Below are positions 1 to 8,699 of a DNA stretch of 39,333 nt, in pieces. The translations under genes were made by a program, and so were the position numbers. A model generated the notes under the pieces. It was given only the letters and a program-made list of their open reading frames with translations. It had not been told where the DNA came from and made no database searches. The DNA is from Chloroflexota bacterium (GTDB lineage Bacteria > Chloroflexota > Limnocylindria > P2-11E), in assembly GCA_009692785.1 (NCBI GenBank), contig SHYN01000004.1, forward strand, positions 1 through 39,333. Direction: 5' to 3'. Position 1 is the stretch's first letter; the number at the start of each line of letters is the position of its first letter.

Positions 1-174
1 GACCTGTGTGAGCCGAGGGAGGCGGAGGAACGCTCGATCGCTGATGGCGATCGCCGGGCTTGAGACGCGGCTTGGTATCCGCTCGACCTACCGCGGCATC
101 GACGGACCGCTTCTGCCGATGACCCTGAATCTGCTCGAGGGCTACGACCCCCTACGTCGAGAGGCCGGCCCGTG

Positions 175-555
175 TCAGCGTCGTGGCGATCGGTCTCCCC
201 CGCGCAGTTGAGCGACCGCGTTCGCCAGCGCGCCGGTCGCCAGGGACCCGACGTCGGTGCGGCCGACGCGGCTGACATTGCGGCTGGCGACGATCTGCTC
301 ACCTTTGAGGACGAACGCGGCGAGGCGCTCGGCCGGGATGAGCGGGTCGGCGAGATTGGTGGGGTCGTTGTCCACCCCACGCTCGGCCATCGTCTCGCGC
401 AGCACCGCCCAGGCGACGATCGCGTCGCGGTCGGCCTGGGGGAGCGCGGCGTAGCGCGCGGTGTCGTTCAGCGCCGCGCGGAATGGCCCGAGGCGGCGCT
501 GCTCGGTGCCGCGCGGGTGCTCGAGCGCGAGGCGCAGCTCGCGTCCGTCCGACAT
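175..555 (-). CDS. hypothetical protein (126 aa)
   Basis: ORF with ATG; TAGCAT hexamer 7 nt upstream of the start on the minus strand; divergent from the 597 gene. No family recognised. Confidence 0.55.
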   Translation of the reverse strand: MSDGRELRLALEHPRGTEQRRLGPFRAALNDTARYAALPQADRDAIVAWAVLRETMAERGVDNDPTNLADPLIPAERLAAFVLKGEQIVASRNVSRVGRTDVGSLATGALANAVAQLRGGDRSPRR

Positions 556-596
556 GGCCTCGATGCTAAGACTCGCGGCTCCGCGACAATAGAGCA

Positions 597-1340
597 GTGA
601 GCGACCTGACCCGCGATCTCCTCGTCCTCGCGAAGACCGTGGGCGCCAACGAGTTCCCTGTGGAGCGACCTTCGGTCATCGGTATCGATCGTGAGACCGG
701 ATCGCTGCTGCGCTGCACGCCGTTCCCCTGGAAGGGCGCGGACAGCGACCCGCCGGTGCGGCGCTGGTCGTGGGTCCAGCTGGACGTCGCGGCCGCGCTA
801 CGTGATCCGCGCCCCGATTCCCGGGAGGTGGCGGGCGAGGTCGTCGCGAACGCGTACATCGAGGCGCGGGACGGCTGGAAGCTTCGGCGACCCTTCGTCC
901 GTCCGCACGAGCACCCGTCGCTCGAGGCCTTTGCGGAGTCGGCGAGGAAGGGTGGTCCGACGCTGGGGTATGTTCGGCCTCGCGAGGATGCCGATCTGAT
1001 GCTCATGCCGCTCCGGCTGCTGTTCCGCTGCGCCGAGGGTCCGTGCACCGCGCCGCACGAGCTGCCGGTGCTCGACTGGGAGCTTCACGAGATGTCTCGC
1101 CTCGCGCGTGAGCGCGAGGGCCTGAGATGGGCGACCGCGTTCCGCGAGCGCTGGGGGGCGCCGTTCTTCGCCCGCTTCGACGTGCGGATCCTCATCAGCG
1201 TCTTCGCGCAGGCGCCATCGAGGCTGTACGTCGCGGGGCTGTTCTACCCGCCGCGGGTTGCGGAAGATGCGCACGAGCATGCCCACCACGTCGCCCATCG
1301 CGACCATCGAAGCGAGGGCACGTCGGCGGTGGAGGTCTAG
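597..1340 (+). CDS. hypothetical protein with a C-x4-C-x3-H / LDWE-type segment (FRCAEGPCTAPHELPVLDWELHEMSRL)
   Basis: 247 aa ORF, GTG start preceded by GACAAT + 6 nt; C-terminal VAGLFYPPR motif. Confidence 0.7.
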   Translation: MSDLTRDLLVLAKTVGANEFPVERPSVIGIDRETGSLLRCTPFPWKGADSDPPVRRWSWVQLDVAAALRDPRPDSREVAGEVVANAYIEARDGWKLRRPFVRPHEHPSLEAFAESARKGGPTLGYVRPREDADLMLMPLRLLFRCAEGPCTAPHELPVLDWELHEMSRLAREREGLRWATAFRERWGAPFFARFDVRILISVFAQAPSRLYVAGLFYPPRVAEDAHEHAHHVAHRDHRSEGTSAVEV

Positions 1341-1771
1341 AGTCTGCCCGCGAGCTCCCGCGGCACGTCGCTCCGCTCGGTTCCCAGCTCGCCCTTCTTC
1401 CCGTGGTGGCCGTGGGGAAAGATCCGGAGCAGCAGATAGGTCCCGGTCCTCGGATCCTCGGCTTGCGCGACGACCAGCGATGGGCCCCAGGTCGAGTCGA
1501 AGTTCGCGCCGACCTCGGGCTTGGCGACGCCGGGGTCGAAGCCGACCTTGTCCCACTGGAGGACGGCGTAGCCGCGGAGCACCCGCTCCTCCTCCGCGTC
1601 GAGGTCCGCCCGCCAGCGGTGCGCTCCGTCGTGCTGCCGCTGGCACACGGCCGGAGATCCGGAAAAGAGCGTCACCCATTTGTGGACGTCAGCGTCCTTC
1701 GACTGCGCGCCCTGGGGGTAGGCGCTCTGATGAAGCCCTTCGCCGACCGCGCAGAGATAGGAGAACAGCAC
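1337..1771 (-). CDS. hypothetical protein (~144 aa)
   Basis: C-terminal part of the 1337..2563 minus ORF; likely GTG start at 1771 with TATACT 6 nt upstream; shares a CTAG double stop with the 597 gene. Confidence 0.55.
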   Translation of the reverse strand: MLFSYLCAVGEGLHQSAYPQGAQSKDADVHKWVTLFSGSPAVCQRQHDGAHRWRADLDAEEERVLRGYAVLQWDKVGFDPGVAKPEVGANFDSTWGPSLVVAQAEDPRTGTYLLLRIFPHGHHGKKGELGTERSDVPRELAGRL

Positions 1772-1789
1772 AGGTGCAGTATAGGAATC

Positions 1790-2644
1790 ATGCCGCCGCG
1801 TATCGTGACCGCGCTCGGACTTCGCCTTCGCGTGCTCGACGCCGGCGCCGGCGAGGCGGTGCTCCTCGTGCACGGCGTCGGCGGCTGGGCCGAGAACTGG
1901 GAGGAGGTGATCGCGCCCATCGTGGCCCGCGGTCGCCGCGCGATCGCGATCGACCTGCCCGGCTTTGGTGAGAGCGAGCGACCGCGGCACGCACGCTATT
2001 TCGATCCAGAGCGGCCCTTCTATGCCGAGATCGTCTGGGCCGCGCTCGACGCGCTCGGTGTTCGAGAGGCGCACCTGGTGGGGAACTCGCTCGGCGGCGC
2101 CGTCGTGACGCTCGCGGCACTCACCGCTCCGGAGCGAACGCGCTCGTTGACGCTGGCCGCGGGTGCAGGGATCGGCCTGGAGGTCTCGTCGCTCCTTCGC
2201 CTCGTGGCCCTCCCGGGGATTGGTCTTCTGACCCGGCTGCGACGGCCGCGCCGTTGGGCGGATCGGACGCTCGAGTCGTGCTTCTACGACGTGGGCCGTA
2301 TCCCCGCGCACCTCTACCCCGAGGCACGCCGCTGGGGCGACCGGTCGTTCCCCGAGTTCGTTCGCGTTCTCCGCGCGGGTGTCGGGCTGCGGGGCGTGCG
2401 CCCCGCACTCCGGAGGCACTGGGTCGATCGCCTGGCGGCGTACCGCGGGCCGGTGCTCGTCGTGTGGGGCCGCCAGGATGCGGTGCTCCCGGTCGCACAC
2501 GCCGCGGCGGCGCGCGCGCTGCTTCCGCAGGCCGAGGTCGTGCTCATCGACCGCTGTGGCCATGTGCCCATGGCAGAGTGTCCCACGGAATTCCTTGCCG
2601 CCCTCGAGCCCTTCCTCGACCGCGTCGAACGTCAGGTGGGGTGA
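1790..2644 (+). CDS. alpha/beta hydrolase fold protein
   Basis: VLLVHGVGGWAENW, DLPGFGESERP, GNSLGG nucleophile elbow, GHVPMAE C-terminal His; ATG at 1790. Confidence 0.88.
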   Translation: MPPRIVTALGLRLRVLDAGAGEAVLLVHGVGGWAENWEEVIAPIVARGRRAIAIDLPGFGESERPRHARYFDPERPFYAEIVWAALDALGVREAHLVGNSLGGAVVTLAALTAPERTRSLTLAAGAGIGLEVSSLLRLVALPGIGLLTRLRRPRRWADRTLESCFYDVGRIPAHLYPEARRWGDRSFPEFVRVLRAGVGLRGVRPALRRHWVDRLAAYRGPVLVVWGRQDAVLPVAHAAAARALLPQAEVVLIDRCGHVPMAECPTEFLAALEPFLDRVERQVG

Positions 2645-2762
2645 TCATCTCAAGGGGGTGAGCCAGCCGGGCGGCCACCGGTTCAGGCACAATCTTGATG
2701 CGACCGCGATCAGGGTCCGCGGGGCCGCGGCGCGCCGACCGTACGAGAGGGGTCACCGGCAG

Positions 2763-4112
2763 ATGGCGCAGTACGAACTCAGGATGCCCAAGCTTGGCGA
2801 ATCGGTCACCGAGGGCACGATCGGTCGTTGGCTTGTGCGCCCGGGCGACACCGTTCTGAAGTACGACCTCCTTGTCGAGGTCCAGACCGACAAGGTCAAC
2901 ACGGAGATCCCGTCTCCGGTGAGCGGCACCCTGCGAGAGGTCAGGGTCGAAGAGGGTGTCACCGTGCCGGTCGGCGCGCTCCTTGCGCTCGTCGACACCG
3001 TGGCCGACGTCACGGCAGGTGCGGCTCCCACCTCGGCACCGGTCGCAGAGGCCGCGGCGCGACCTGCCTCCGCTTCCGTGCCCGCGGGGGCACCCGCCAA
3101 CGCCGCCGTGGCGCGCCCCGCGGTGGCTCCCGGCGACCCCCCGAGTTCCGCGGAGACGCTCCACGCCGCGGACCGCGCTGATGTGCGAGCCACGCCCGCC
3201 GTTCGCAAGCTCGCGAGCGACAGCGGGGTCGATCTCCGGACGCTCACCGGGACCGGCCTCGGCGGCCGCGTTTCGCGTCAGGACGTCGAAGCCCATCTCG
3301 CGGTACGGGATACCGTTCCCGCCGCCGCGCCGGTACCCGCTCCCGTCGTCACCGTGTCACCGACCGCGACCCCGCCGCTCATCGCAAAGCCCACCGGGCC
3401 GGCGCCGCTCGCCGGCGACGAGCTGCTCCGGCTCACACCGATGCGTCGAGCGATCGCGGAGAACATGGTCCGGAGCTGGAGCGCACCGCATGCCCACGCC
3501 GTTATGGAGATCGACATGACCGCGGTGATGCGCTACCGCGAGACAGTCCGGGGCGAGTTCATCGCACGCGAGGGCTTCGACCTGTCTCCCGCCGCCTTCA
3601 TCATGAAGGCGGCGGTCGAGGCGCTGCGCGCGGTTCCGCGCGTGAATGCCAGCTGGACGACCGAGGGGATCCGCGTGCACCGCACGATCAACCTCGGGTA
3701 TGCCGTCTCGCTGGGCGACGATGGACTGGTCGTGCCGGTGATTGGGAGCGCCGATGGGCTCTCCATCGCGGGACTCATGCGTGCGATCCGCGACGTCGTC
3801 GATCGCGCGAAGCTGCGCAAGCTGAGCTTTGAGGATTTTTCGAGCGGAACGTTCACGGTGAACAACACCGGGCCGCTCGGCACGGTCATCTCGAGTCCCA
3901 TCGTTCCGCCCGGCCAGGCGGCGATCGTCTCGGCGGAGGCGATCCTGAAACGCCTCGTCGTCACCGGGGACGACCAGATCGGGATCCGCCAGATGATGAA
4001 CCTCGTCATCGGCTTCGATCACCGGGTCGTCGACGGTGCCACGGCCGCGAAGTTCCTTGCGACGATGCGGGTCTGGCTTGAGGGCGTGACCGCCGCGGTC
4101 CCGGTCTATTGA
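2763..4112 (+). CDS. 2-oxo acid dehydrogenase E2 component (dihydrolipoamide acyltransferase)
   Basis: Lipoyl domain (VQTDKVNTEI), peripheral subunit-binding domain (ATPAVRKLASDSGVDL...GRVSRQDV), catalytic DHRVVDGA. Confidence 0.93.
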   Translation: MAQYELRMPKLGESVTEGTIGRWLVRPGDTVLKYDLLVEVQTDKVNTEIPSPVSGTLREVRVEEGVTVPVGALLALVDTVADVTAGAAPTSAPVAEAAARPASASVPAGAPANAAVARPAVAPGDPPSSAETLHAADRADVRATPAVRKLASDSGVDLRTLTGTGLGGRVSRQDVEAHLAVRDTVPAAAPVPAPVVTVSPTATPPLIAKPTGPAPLAGDELLRLTPMRRAIAENMVRSWSAPHAHAVMEIDMTAVMRYRETVRGEFIAREGFDLSPAAFIMKAAVEALRAVPRVNASWTTEGIRVHRTINLGYAVSLGDDGLVVPVIGSADGLSIAGLMRAIRDVVDRAKLRKLSFEDFSSGTFTVNNTGPLGTVISSPIVPPGQAAIVSAEAILKRLVVTGDDQIGIRQMMNLVIGFDHRVVDGATAAKFLATMRVWLEGVTAAVPVY

Positions 4113-4193
4113 TCCGGTGATGGAGGGCGGGCCAGCGAGCGAGAACGGACCGCGCGGGCGAGCCGCGGCCTTGCCGAGGCGAGCGAGGAGCGG

Positions 4194-5177
4194 ATGACCG
4201 GCGACCTCGTACCGATCGCGTTCGACCTTCCCGGGGAGGTCGAGCGTCCGCGTTCGCGCGGCCGCGGCGGCGCCAATCGCTCGGTGCCGATCGATCACGC
4301 CCGGCCTCCCTGGCTGAAGGTGCGCCTGCCTTCCGGTCCGGCGTACGAGGAGCTCCGGCGCCTCATGCGGTCAAAGTCGCTGAACACCGTCTGCGAAGAG
4401 GCGCGCTGCCCGAACCTGGGTGAATGCTGGGGTGCCGGCACGGCGACGTTCATGATCCTTGGCGAGACGTGCTCGAGGTCGTGCGGCTTCTGCGCCGTGA
4501 CGACCGGGAGGCCGGGGATCATCGATCACGACGAGCCGCGGCGCGTGGCCGAGGCGGTGGCCCGGATGGGTCTCCGGCATGCGGTCGTGACGAGCGTGAA
4601 TCGCGACGAGCTCCCCGACGGCGGCGCGGCGCTCTTTGCCATGACGATCCACGAGATCCGGCTCGCCTCACCCGGGACGACGGTGGAGGTCCTCATTCCC
4701 GACTTTCAGGGCGACCCCGGTGCGCTCGATGTCGTTCTGGCGGCGCGCCCCGAGATCCTGGATCACAACATCGAGACGGTCGCGCGCCTCTACCCGCGCG
4801 TGCGGCCCCAGGCACGCTACGCGCGGTCGCTCGAGGTGCTGCGCCGCGCGAAGGCCCACGCGCCGGATCGGCTTTGCAAGAGCGGGATCATGCTCGGGCT
4901 CGGTGAGACGCGCGCCGAGGTGCTGCAGACCATGACCGACATCGCGGCGCAGGGAACGGACGTCCTCACGATCGGCCAGTACCTCCGGCCAAGTCCGCTC
5001 CACCTGCCGATCGAGCGGTACTGGACGCCCGAGGAGTTCGCCGCGCTCCGGGTCGACGGTGAGGCGCTCGGGTTCCGCCACGTCGAGTCCGGCCCGCTCG
5101 TCCGCTCGTCGTATCACGCGGAGCGCGTGCTCGCGCAGGCGCCCGCCGTGCGGACGGCCGACCGCGATGGCGTCTGA
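4194..5177 (+). CDS. lipA: lipoyl synthase
   Basis: [11 protein letters not shown] and radical-SAM CSRSCGFC motifs. Confidence 0.96.
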   Translation: MTGDLVPIAFDLPGEVERPRSRGRGGANRSVPIDHARPPWLKVRLPSGPAYEELRRLMRSKSLNTVCEEARCPNLGECWGAGTATFMILGETCSRSCGFCAVTTGRPGIIDHDEPRRVAEAVARMGLRHAVVTSVNRDELPDGGAALFAMTIHEIRLASPGTTVEVLIPDFQGDPGALDVVLAARPEILDHNIETVARLYPRVRPQARYARSLEVLRRAKAHAPDRLCKSGIMLGLGETRAEVLQTMTDIAAQGTDVLTIGQYLRPSPLHLPIERYWTPEEFAALRVDGEALGFRHVESGPLVRSSYHAERVLAQAPAVRTADRDGV

Positions 5178-5946
5178 CGAGCGGGAGGCCCCGGCCGACG
5201 TGGACCAGGTCCACGCAACGTGGTTGGGTCGCGTGCCCTACGTCCAGGCCTGGCGCCTCCAGGAGGCCGTCGCGGCCCGGGTGCGCGACGGGGCCGGACC
5301 GGAGCGGGTGCTGCTTCTGGAGCACGATCCCGTTTACACCATCGGTCGGAGCGGCTCGACGGAGAATCTGCTCGCCGCGCCCGGCGAGCTGCGCAGCGTC
5401 GGCGCCGCCGCCTACCGCGTCGATCGCGGCGGCGACATCACCTACCACGGTCCCGGCCAGGTGGTCGGCTACCCGATCATCCAGCTTGGCTTCGGACCGG
5501 ATCTCGTCGGATACGTGCGTGCGATCGAGGATGCGCTTCGGATGGCTCTCGCGGGCTATGGCGTTGCCGCTCACACGGTCGAGAAGCGCACCGGGGTGTG
5601 GGTCAGGCTGCCCGATGGGCGTCCGGCCAAGATCGCGGCCATCGGCGTGCGGGTCTCACGCGGCGTTTCGACCCACGGCTTTGCGCTCAATGTGGCCACG
5701 GATCTCGAAGCGTTCGCGCGGATGATCCCCTGTGGCTTCGTCCACGAGGTGGCGTCGCTCGAGCGCCTCGGCGTCCGGGCGCCACTCCACGAGGTCGCCG
5801 TCCACTGCGCCGCGGCGCTCGCGGAGCGGCTGGGCCGTGAGCTGGTCTGGGACGGCACGGTGCCTCCCGCGCGTGACGACGAGATCGGTGAGCATTCGCT
5901 GGCGCGTGAGGCGCGCGACCTCGCGGCGGCGGCGCTGCCGGTCTGA
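5167..5946 (+). CDS. lipB: lipoyl(octanoyl) transferase
   Basis: [47 protein letters not shown] motifs; overlaps lipA by 11 nt. Confidence 0.95.
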   Translation: MASDEREAPADVDQVHATWLGRVPYVQAWRLQEAVAARVRDGAGPERVLLLEHDPVYTIGRSGSTENLLAAPGELRSVGAAAYRVDRGGDITYHGPGQVVGYPIIQLGFGPDLVGYVRAIEDALRMALAGYGVAAHTVEKRTGVWVRLPDGRPAKIAAIGVRVSRGVSTHGFALNVATDLEAFARMIPCGFVHEVASLERLGVRAPLHEVAVHCAAALAERLGRELVWDGTVPPARDDEIGEHSLAREARDLAAAALPV

Positions 5947-5986
5947 TGGCGGGTCAGCTCGTGCGCCGCCGTCGCCTGGAGCGCGG

Positions 5987-6304
5987 ATGACGACATTCAC
6001 CCGTGCCGAGGCCGAGGCGCTGCTGCCCGCGGTGCGGCCCCTCCTCGAGGACATCCAGCGTCGCGCCGCATCCTATGCGCGGCGACCCTCGGATCCCGTG
6101 GCAAGCGAGCTTCGCTCGCTCGTTGCCGAGGTGGCGGCGTTCGGAGTGGAACTGAAGGACCCCACCGCGGGCCTCGTCGACTTCCGCATGACGCGGCGCG
6201 GCCGTGAGGTCTATCTCTGCTGGAAGCTCGGCGAGGGCGACCGGATCGCCTGGTGGCACGAGATCGACGCCGGCTTTCGCGGACGAAGGATCATCGAAGA
6301 CTGA
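5987..6304 (+). CDS. DUF2203-type protein
   Basis: FTRAEAEALLPAVRPLLEDI ... GLVDFRMTRRGREVYLCWKLGEGDRIAWWHEIDAGFRGR. Confidence 0.85.
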   Translation: MTTFTRAEAEALLPAVRPLLEDIQRRAASYARRPSDPVASELRSLVAEVAAFGVELKDPTAGLVDFRMTRRGREVYLCWKLGEGDRIAWWHEIDAGFRGRRIIED

Positions 6305-6336
6305 AGAAGCGGCGACCCCGTGGTCGCCGCTTCTTC
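6303..6336. terminator. probable bidirectional intrinsic-type terminator
   Basis: Perfect 15-bp inverted repeat GAAGAAGCGGCGACC-CCGT-GGTCGCCGCTTCTTC between convergent genes. Confidence 0.8.
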
Positions 6337-6362
6337 GTCAGGATCGGATCGAGGGGGGGTCG

Positions 6363-6608
6363 CTACTTCTTGTCGAAGTAGGTCTTGTTGAGTTCGGTGT
6401 AGCTCTTCCACTTGTCGGGAACGGCGTCCTCGGGGAAGATCGCGCTGACCGGGCAGACGGACTCGCAGGCGCCGCAGTCGATGCACTCGTCCGGGTGGAT
6501 GAAGTACATGTTGTCGGCGTCCGTCGTGTAAATGCAGTCGACGGGGCAGACGTCAACGCAACTCGCGTCCTTGAGACCAATGCACGGTTCGGTGATCACA
6601 TATGTCAT
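6363..6608 (-). CDS. ferredoxin with two Fe-S cluster motifs (81 aa)
   Basis: C-x7-C-x3-C-x3-CP and [12 protein letters not shown] cysteine motifs. Confidence 0.93.
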   Translation of the reverse strand: MTYVITEPCIGLKDASCVDVCPVDCIYTTDADNMYFIHPDECIDCGACESVCPVSAIFPEDAVPDKWKSYTELNKTYFDKK

Positions 6609-6663
6609 TCGAACTGATCCATCCTTTCGGCTGCGTAGGGAAAAGATATCATTGGCTGTGCCG

Positions 6664-7020
6664 ATGAGCGAACCTGCCGAGTTCCCCTTCCCCGCCGACG
6701 TCACCGAGGACGAGCGCGCGACCGCGCGGAGCCTGATCGGGGCGCGGACGACGATCGTGGAGGAGACCCCGCAGGGCATCCGTTTCGAGGGACGGTCGCT
6801 CGGCCAGACCGGCCCGATCTGGCACTACCAGTACACCCGCGTGTACGCGCTGCCGCACGGCTTCCTTGCCGCTGGTCATGACCTCCGCACCGGGATCACC
6901 GTCATCCACGCGGAGACGCTCGACACCCTGGCCGCCGGGTTCGGCAACGAGGGTGTTCGCGAGTTCGTCGAGGACGAACTCCGCTTCCGCGGCCTCCTCG
7001 GCGTCCACGCCTCGACCTGA
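6664..7020 (+). CDS. hypothetical protein
   Basis: [27 protein letters not shown]...; in-frame GTG at 6658 is an alternative start. Confidence 0.6.
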   Translation: MSEPAEFPFPADVTEDERATARSLIGARTTIVEETPQGIRFEGRSLGQTGPIWHYQYTRVYALPHGFLAAGHDLRTGITVIHAETLDTLAAGFGNEGVREFVEDELRFRGLLGVHAST

Positions 7021-7396
7021 CGGTTGCGGCGCGCCGGCGCCGCCCGAACTCCTCATCGCGATCGACGAGTTCAACGACGGACGGTTCTTCGAGCAGCACG
7101 AGACGCTCGAGCTCCTCTGGCGCGCGGAGACCTCGGCCGTACGCGACCTCTACCACGGCATCCTGCAGATCGGGGTCGGCTGTCACCACTGGCGCGCGGG
7201 GAATCGTCACGGCGCGCGAACGCTGCTCGGCAAGGGGATCGACCACCTCGCGCCGTGCGCGCCAGCGTGCCAGGGCGTGGACGTCGCCGCGCTCGTGCGC
7301 GACGCGCGGGCGCTGCTGGAGCGCTTGGATCAACAGGAGCAGGTTCCGTTCGACCTGAACGACGCGCCGCGGGTCCATCTGATCGCGGTCGGCTGA
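6953..7396 (+). CDS. DUF309-type protein
   Basis: DEFNDGRFFEQHETLELLWRAE...LYHGILQIGVGCHHWRAGNRHGARTLLGKG; start codon uncertain (GTG 6953 used). Confidence 0.75.
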   Translation: MFASSSRTNSASAASSASTPRPDGCGAPAPPELLIAIDEFNDGRFFEQHETLELLWRAETSAVRDLYHGILQIGVGCHHWRAGNRHGARTLLGKGIDHLAPCAPACQGVDVAALVRDARALLERLDQQEQVPFDLNDAPRVHLIAVG

Positions 7397-7414
7397 GGGC
7401 AGCCCCGGCGCGGT

Positions 7415-7693
7415 CTAGCTCGCCGGCGCGTCCCAGCCGACGAGAGTATGGGGCGGCAGGTTCACCGCTTCTACGCCGCGCAATTCGGGGATCGCGCCGC
7501 GAAGCGCTCGCTCGATACCGCTCGCGAGCTGGAGCGATGCGACGAGTCGGCTCGTGCCGGGTCGGGTGAGCCACACCCGGACCTGAGCGATGCCATCCTC
7601 AACGCCAACCATCTCAAGGTGTCCGCCGGTGCGCTCGAGGTGGGCCGCCATGTCGGCGACCTTCTCCGCCACCTGTGCCGCCAGATCAGCCAT
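7415..7693 (-). CDS. NifU C-terminal-domain-like protein lacking the CxxC motif
   Basis: VGVEDGIAQVRVWLTRPGTSRLVASLQLASGIERALRGAIPELRGVEAV resembles the NifU domain with the cysteine segment replaced. Confidence 0.65.
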   Translation of the reverse strand: MADLAAQVAEKVADMAAHLERTGGHLEMVGVEDGIAQVRVWLTRPGTSRLVASLQLASGIERALRGAIPELRGVEAVNLPPHTLVGWDAPAS

Positions 7694-7811
7694 CGCCGCT
7701 CACTCTAGCAAGCGAGCGGTACGCGCGCCCACGGCACTGCGATGGTGAGCGACGCGCCGTTCGCCTACCAACCTCGCGCCGAGACCATCCGAGCGCCGTA
7801 CACTTCAGCGC

Positions 7812-8699
7812 GTGCTCGAGTCCCCGTTTACGCGACCCGATCTCCAGTGGATCGCCGACGTGCATCGCGCGCACCGCGGACCCTGGCTGTGCCACGAGGC
7901 GTGGAGCGAGCCGCCGCTCCTTCCCCTGACGCTTCGGGCTCAGGGCTCACGCCCGCCGGGCGAGGACCTCATCCTCACGGGTGCGGACGGATCCAGGTTC
8001 CGAGCGCACCTCGCGCGAGCGAGCGTCGCGGGCGACACGGGCATCGTCATCGCTCCCGATGTCCGAGGCCTGCACTCGTTCTACTCGACGCTCGCCGACC
8101 GCTTTGCGGAGGCCGGTATCAACGCGATCACGTTCGACTACTTCGGTCGCACCGACGGCACCGACGTTCCACCCGGCTCGTTCTACGACGGCGTCACCTA
8201 CCAGACCTCACCGTTCTACGAGCACGTGCAGAAGACGACGCCCGGGCAGATCCATGCGGACATCCGCGCCACGAGCGCGCAGCTCCGCCAAGCGACGGGC
8301 GTGCGCCGCATGTTCCTCACCGGGTTCTGCTTTGGTGGACGGGTCGCCTTCAATGCGGCCGCCGAGCAACCGGATCTCACCGGTGTCATCGGCTTCTACG
8401 GGATGCCGATCCCGCGTAACGACGACGACAAGGATGCCCCATCGCTCAAGGCCTCACGGACGAAGGCAGCGGTGCTCGGCCTTTTTGGTGGTGCGGACCA
8501 GGGCATCCCGCAGACAGCCGTCGATCAGTACGCAAGGACGCTGACCGATCACGCGGTACGGCACAAGCTCGTCACCTATCCGGGCGCGACACATTCGTTC
8601 TTCGACCGGCGCTTCGACGAGTTCCGGGAAGCCTGCGATGACGCGTGGCGGCGGATGCTCGGCTTCATCAGGACCGGGGACCCGACCGTCGAGGTCTAG
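7812..8699 (+). CDS. dienelactone hydrolase family protein
   Basis: GFCFGGRVAF elbow, APDVRGL, ATHSFFDRR C-terminal His; GTG start with TACACT 7 nt upstream. Confidence 0.88.
   Translation: MLESPFTRPDLQWIADVHRAHRGPWLCHEAWSEPPLLPLTLRAQGSRPPGEDLILTGADGSRFRAHLARASVAGDTGIVIAPDVRGLHSFYSTLADRFAEAGINAITFDYFGRTDGTDVPPGSFYDGVTYQTSPFYEHVQKTTPGQIHADIRATSAQLRQATGVRRMFLTGFCFGGRVAFNAAAEQPDLTGVIGFYGMPIPRNDDDKDAPSLKASRTKAAVLGLFGGADQGIPQTAVDQYARTLTDHAVRHKLVTYPGATHSFFDRRFDEFREACDDAWRRMLGFIRTGDPTVEV

Noticed and set aside
8-211. 67-aa plus-strand ORF at the window start
   Set aside because: Arg-rich, overlaps a better minus-strand candidate and has no recognisable motif. A frame-1 ORF ending at about 63 may be the end of an upstream gene, but this cannot be supported from the window.
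1127-1789. Upstream extension of the alpha/beta hydrolase ORF
   Set aside because: Overlaps the 597 gene and is antisense to the 1337 gene; the hydrolase domain starts at ATG 1790. The 5' part of the E2 ORF (2379-2762) is rejected for the same kind of reason.
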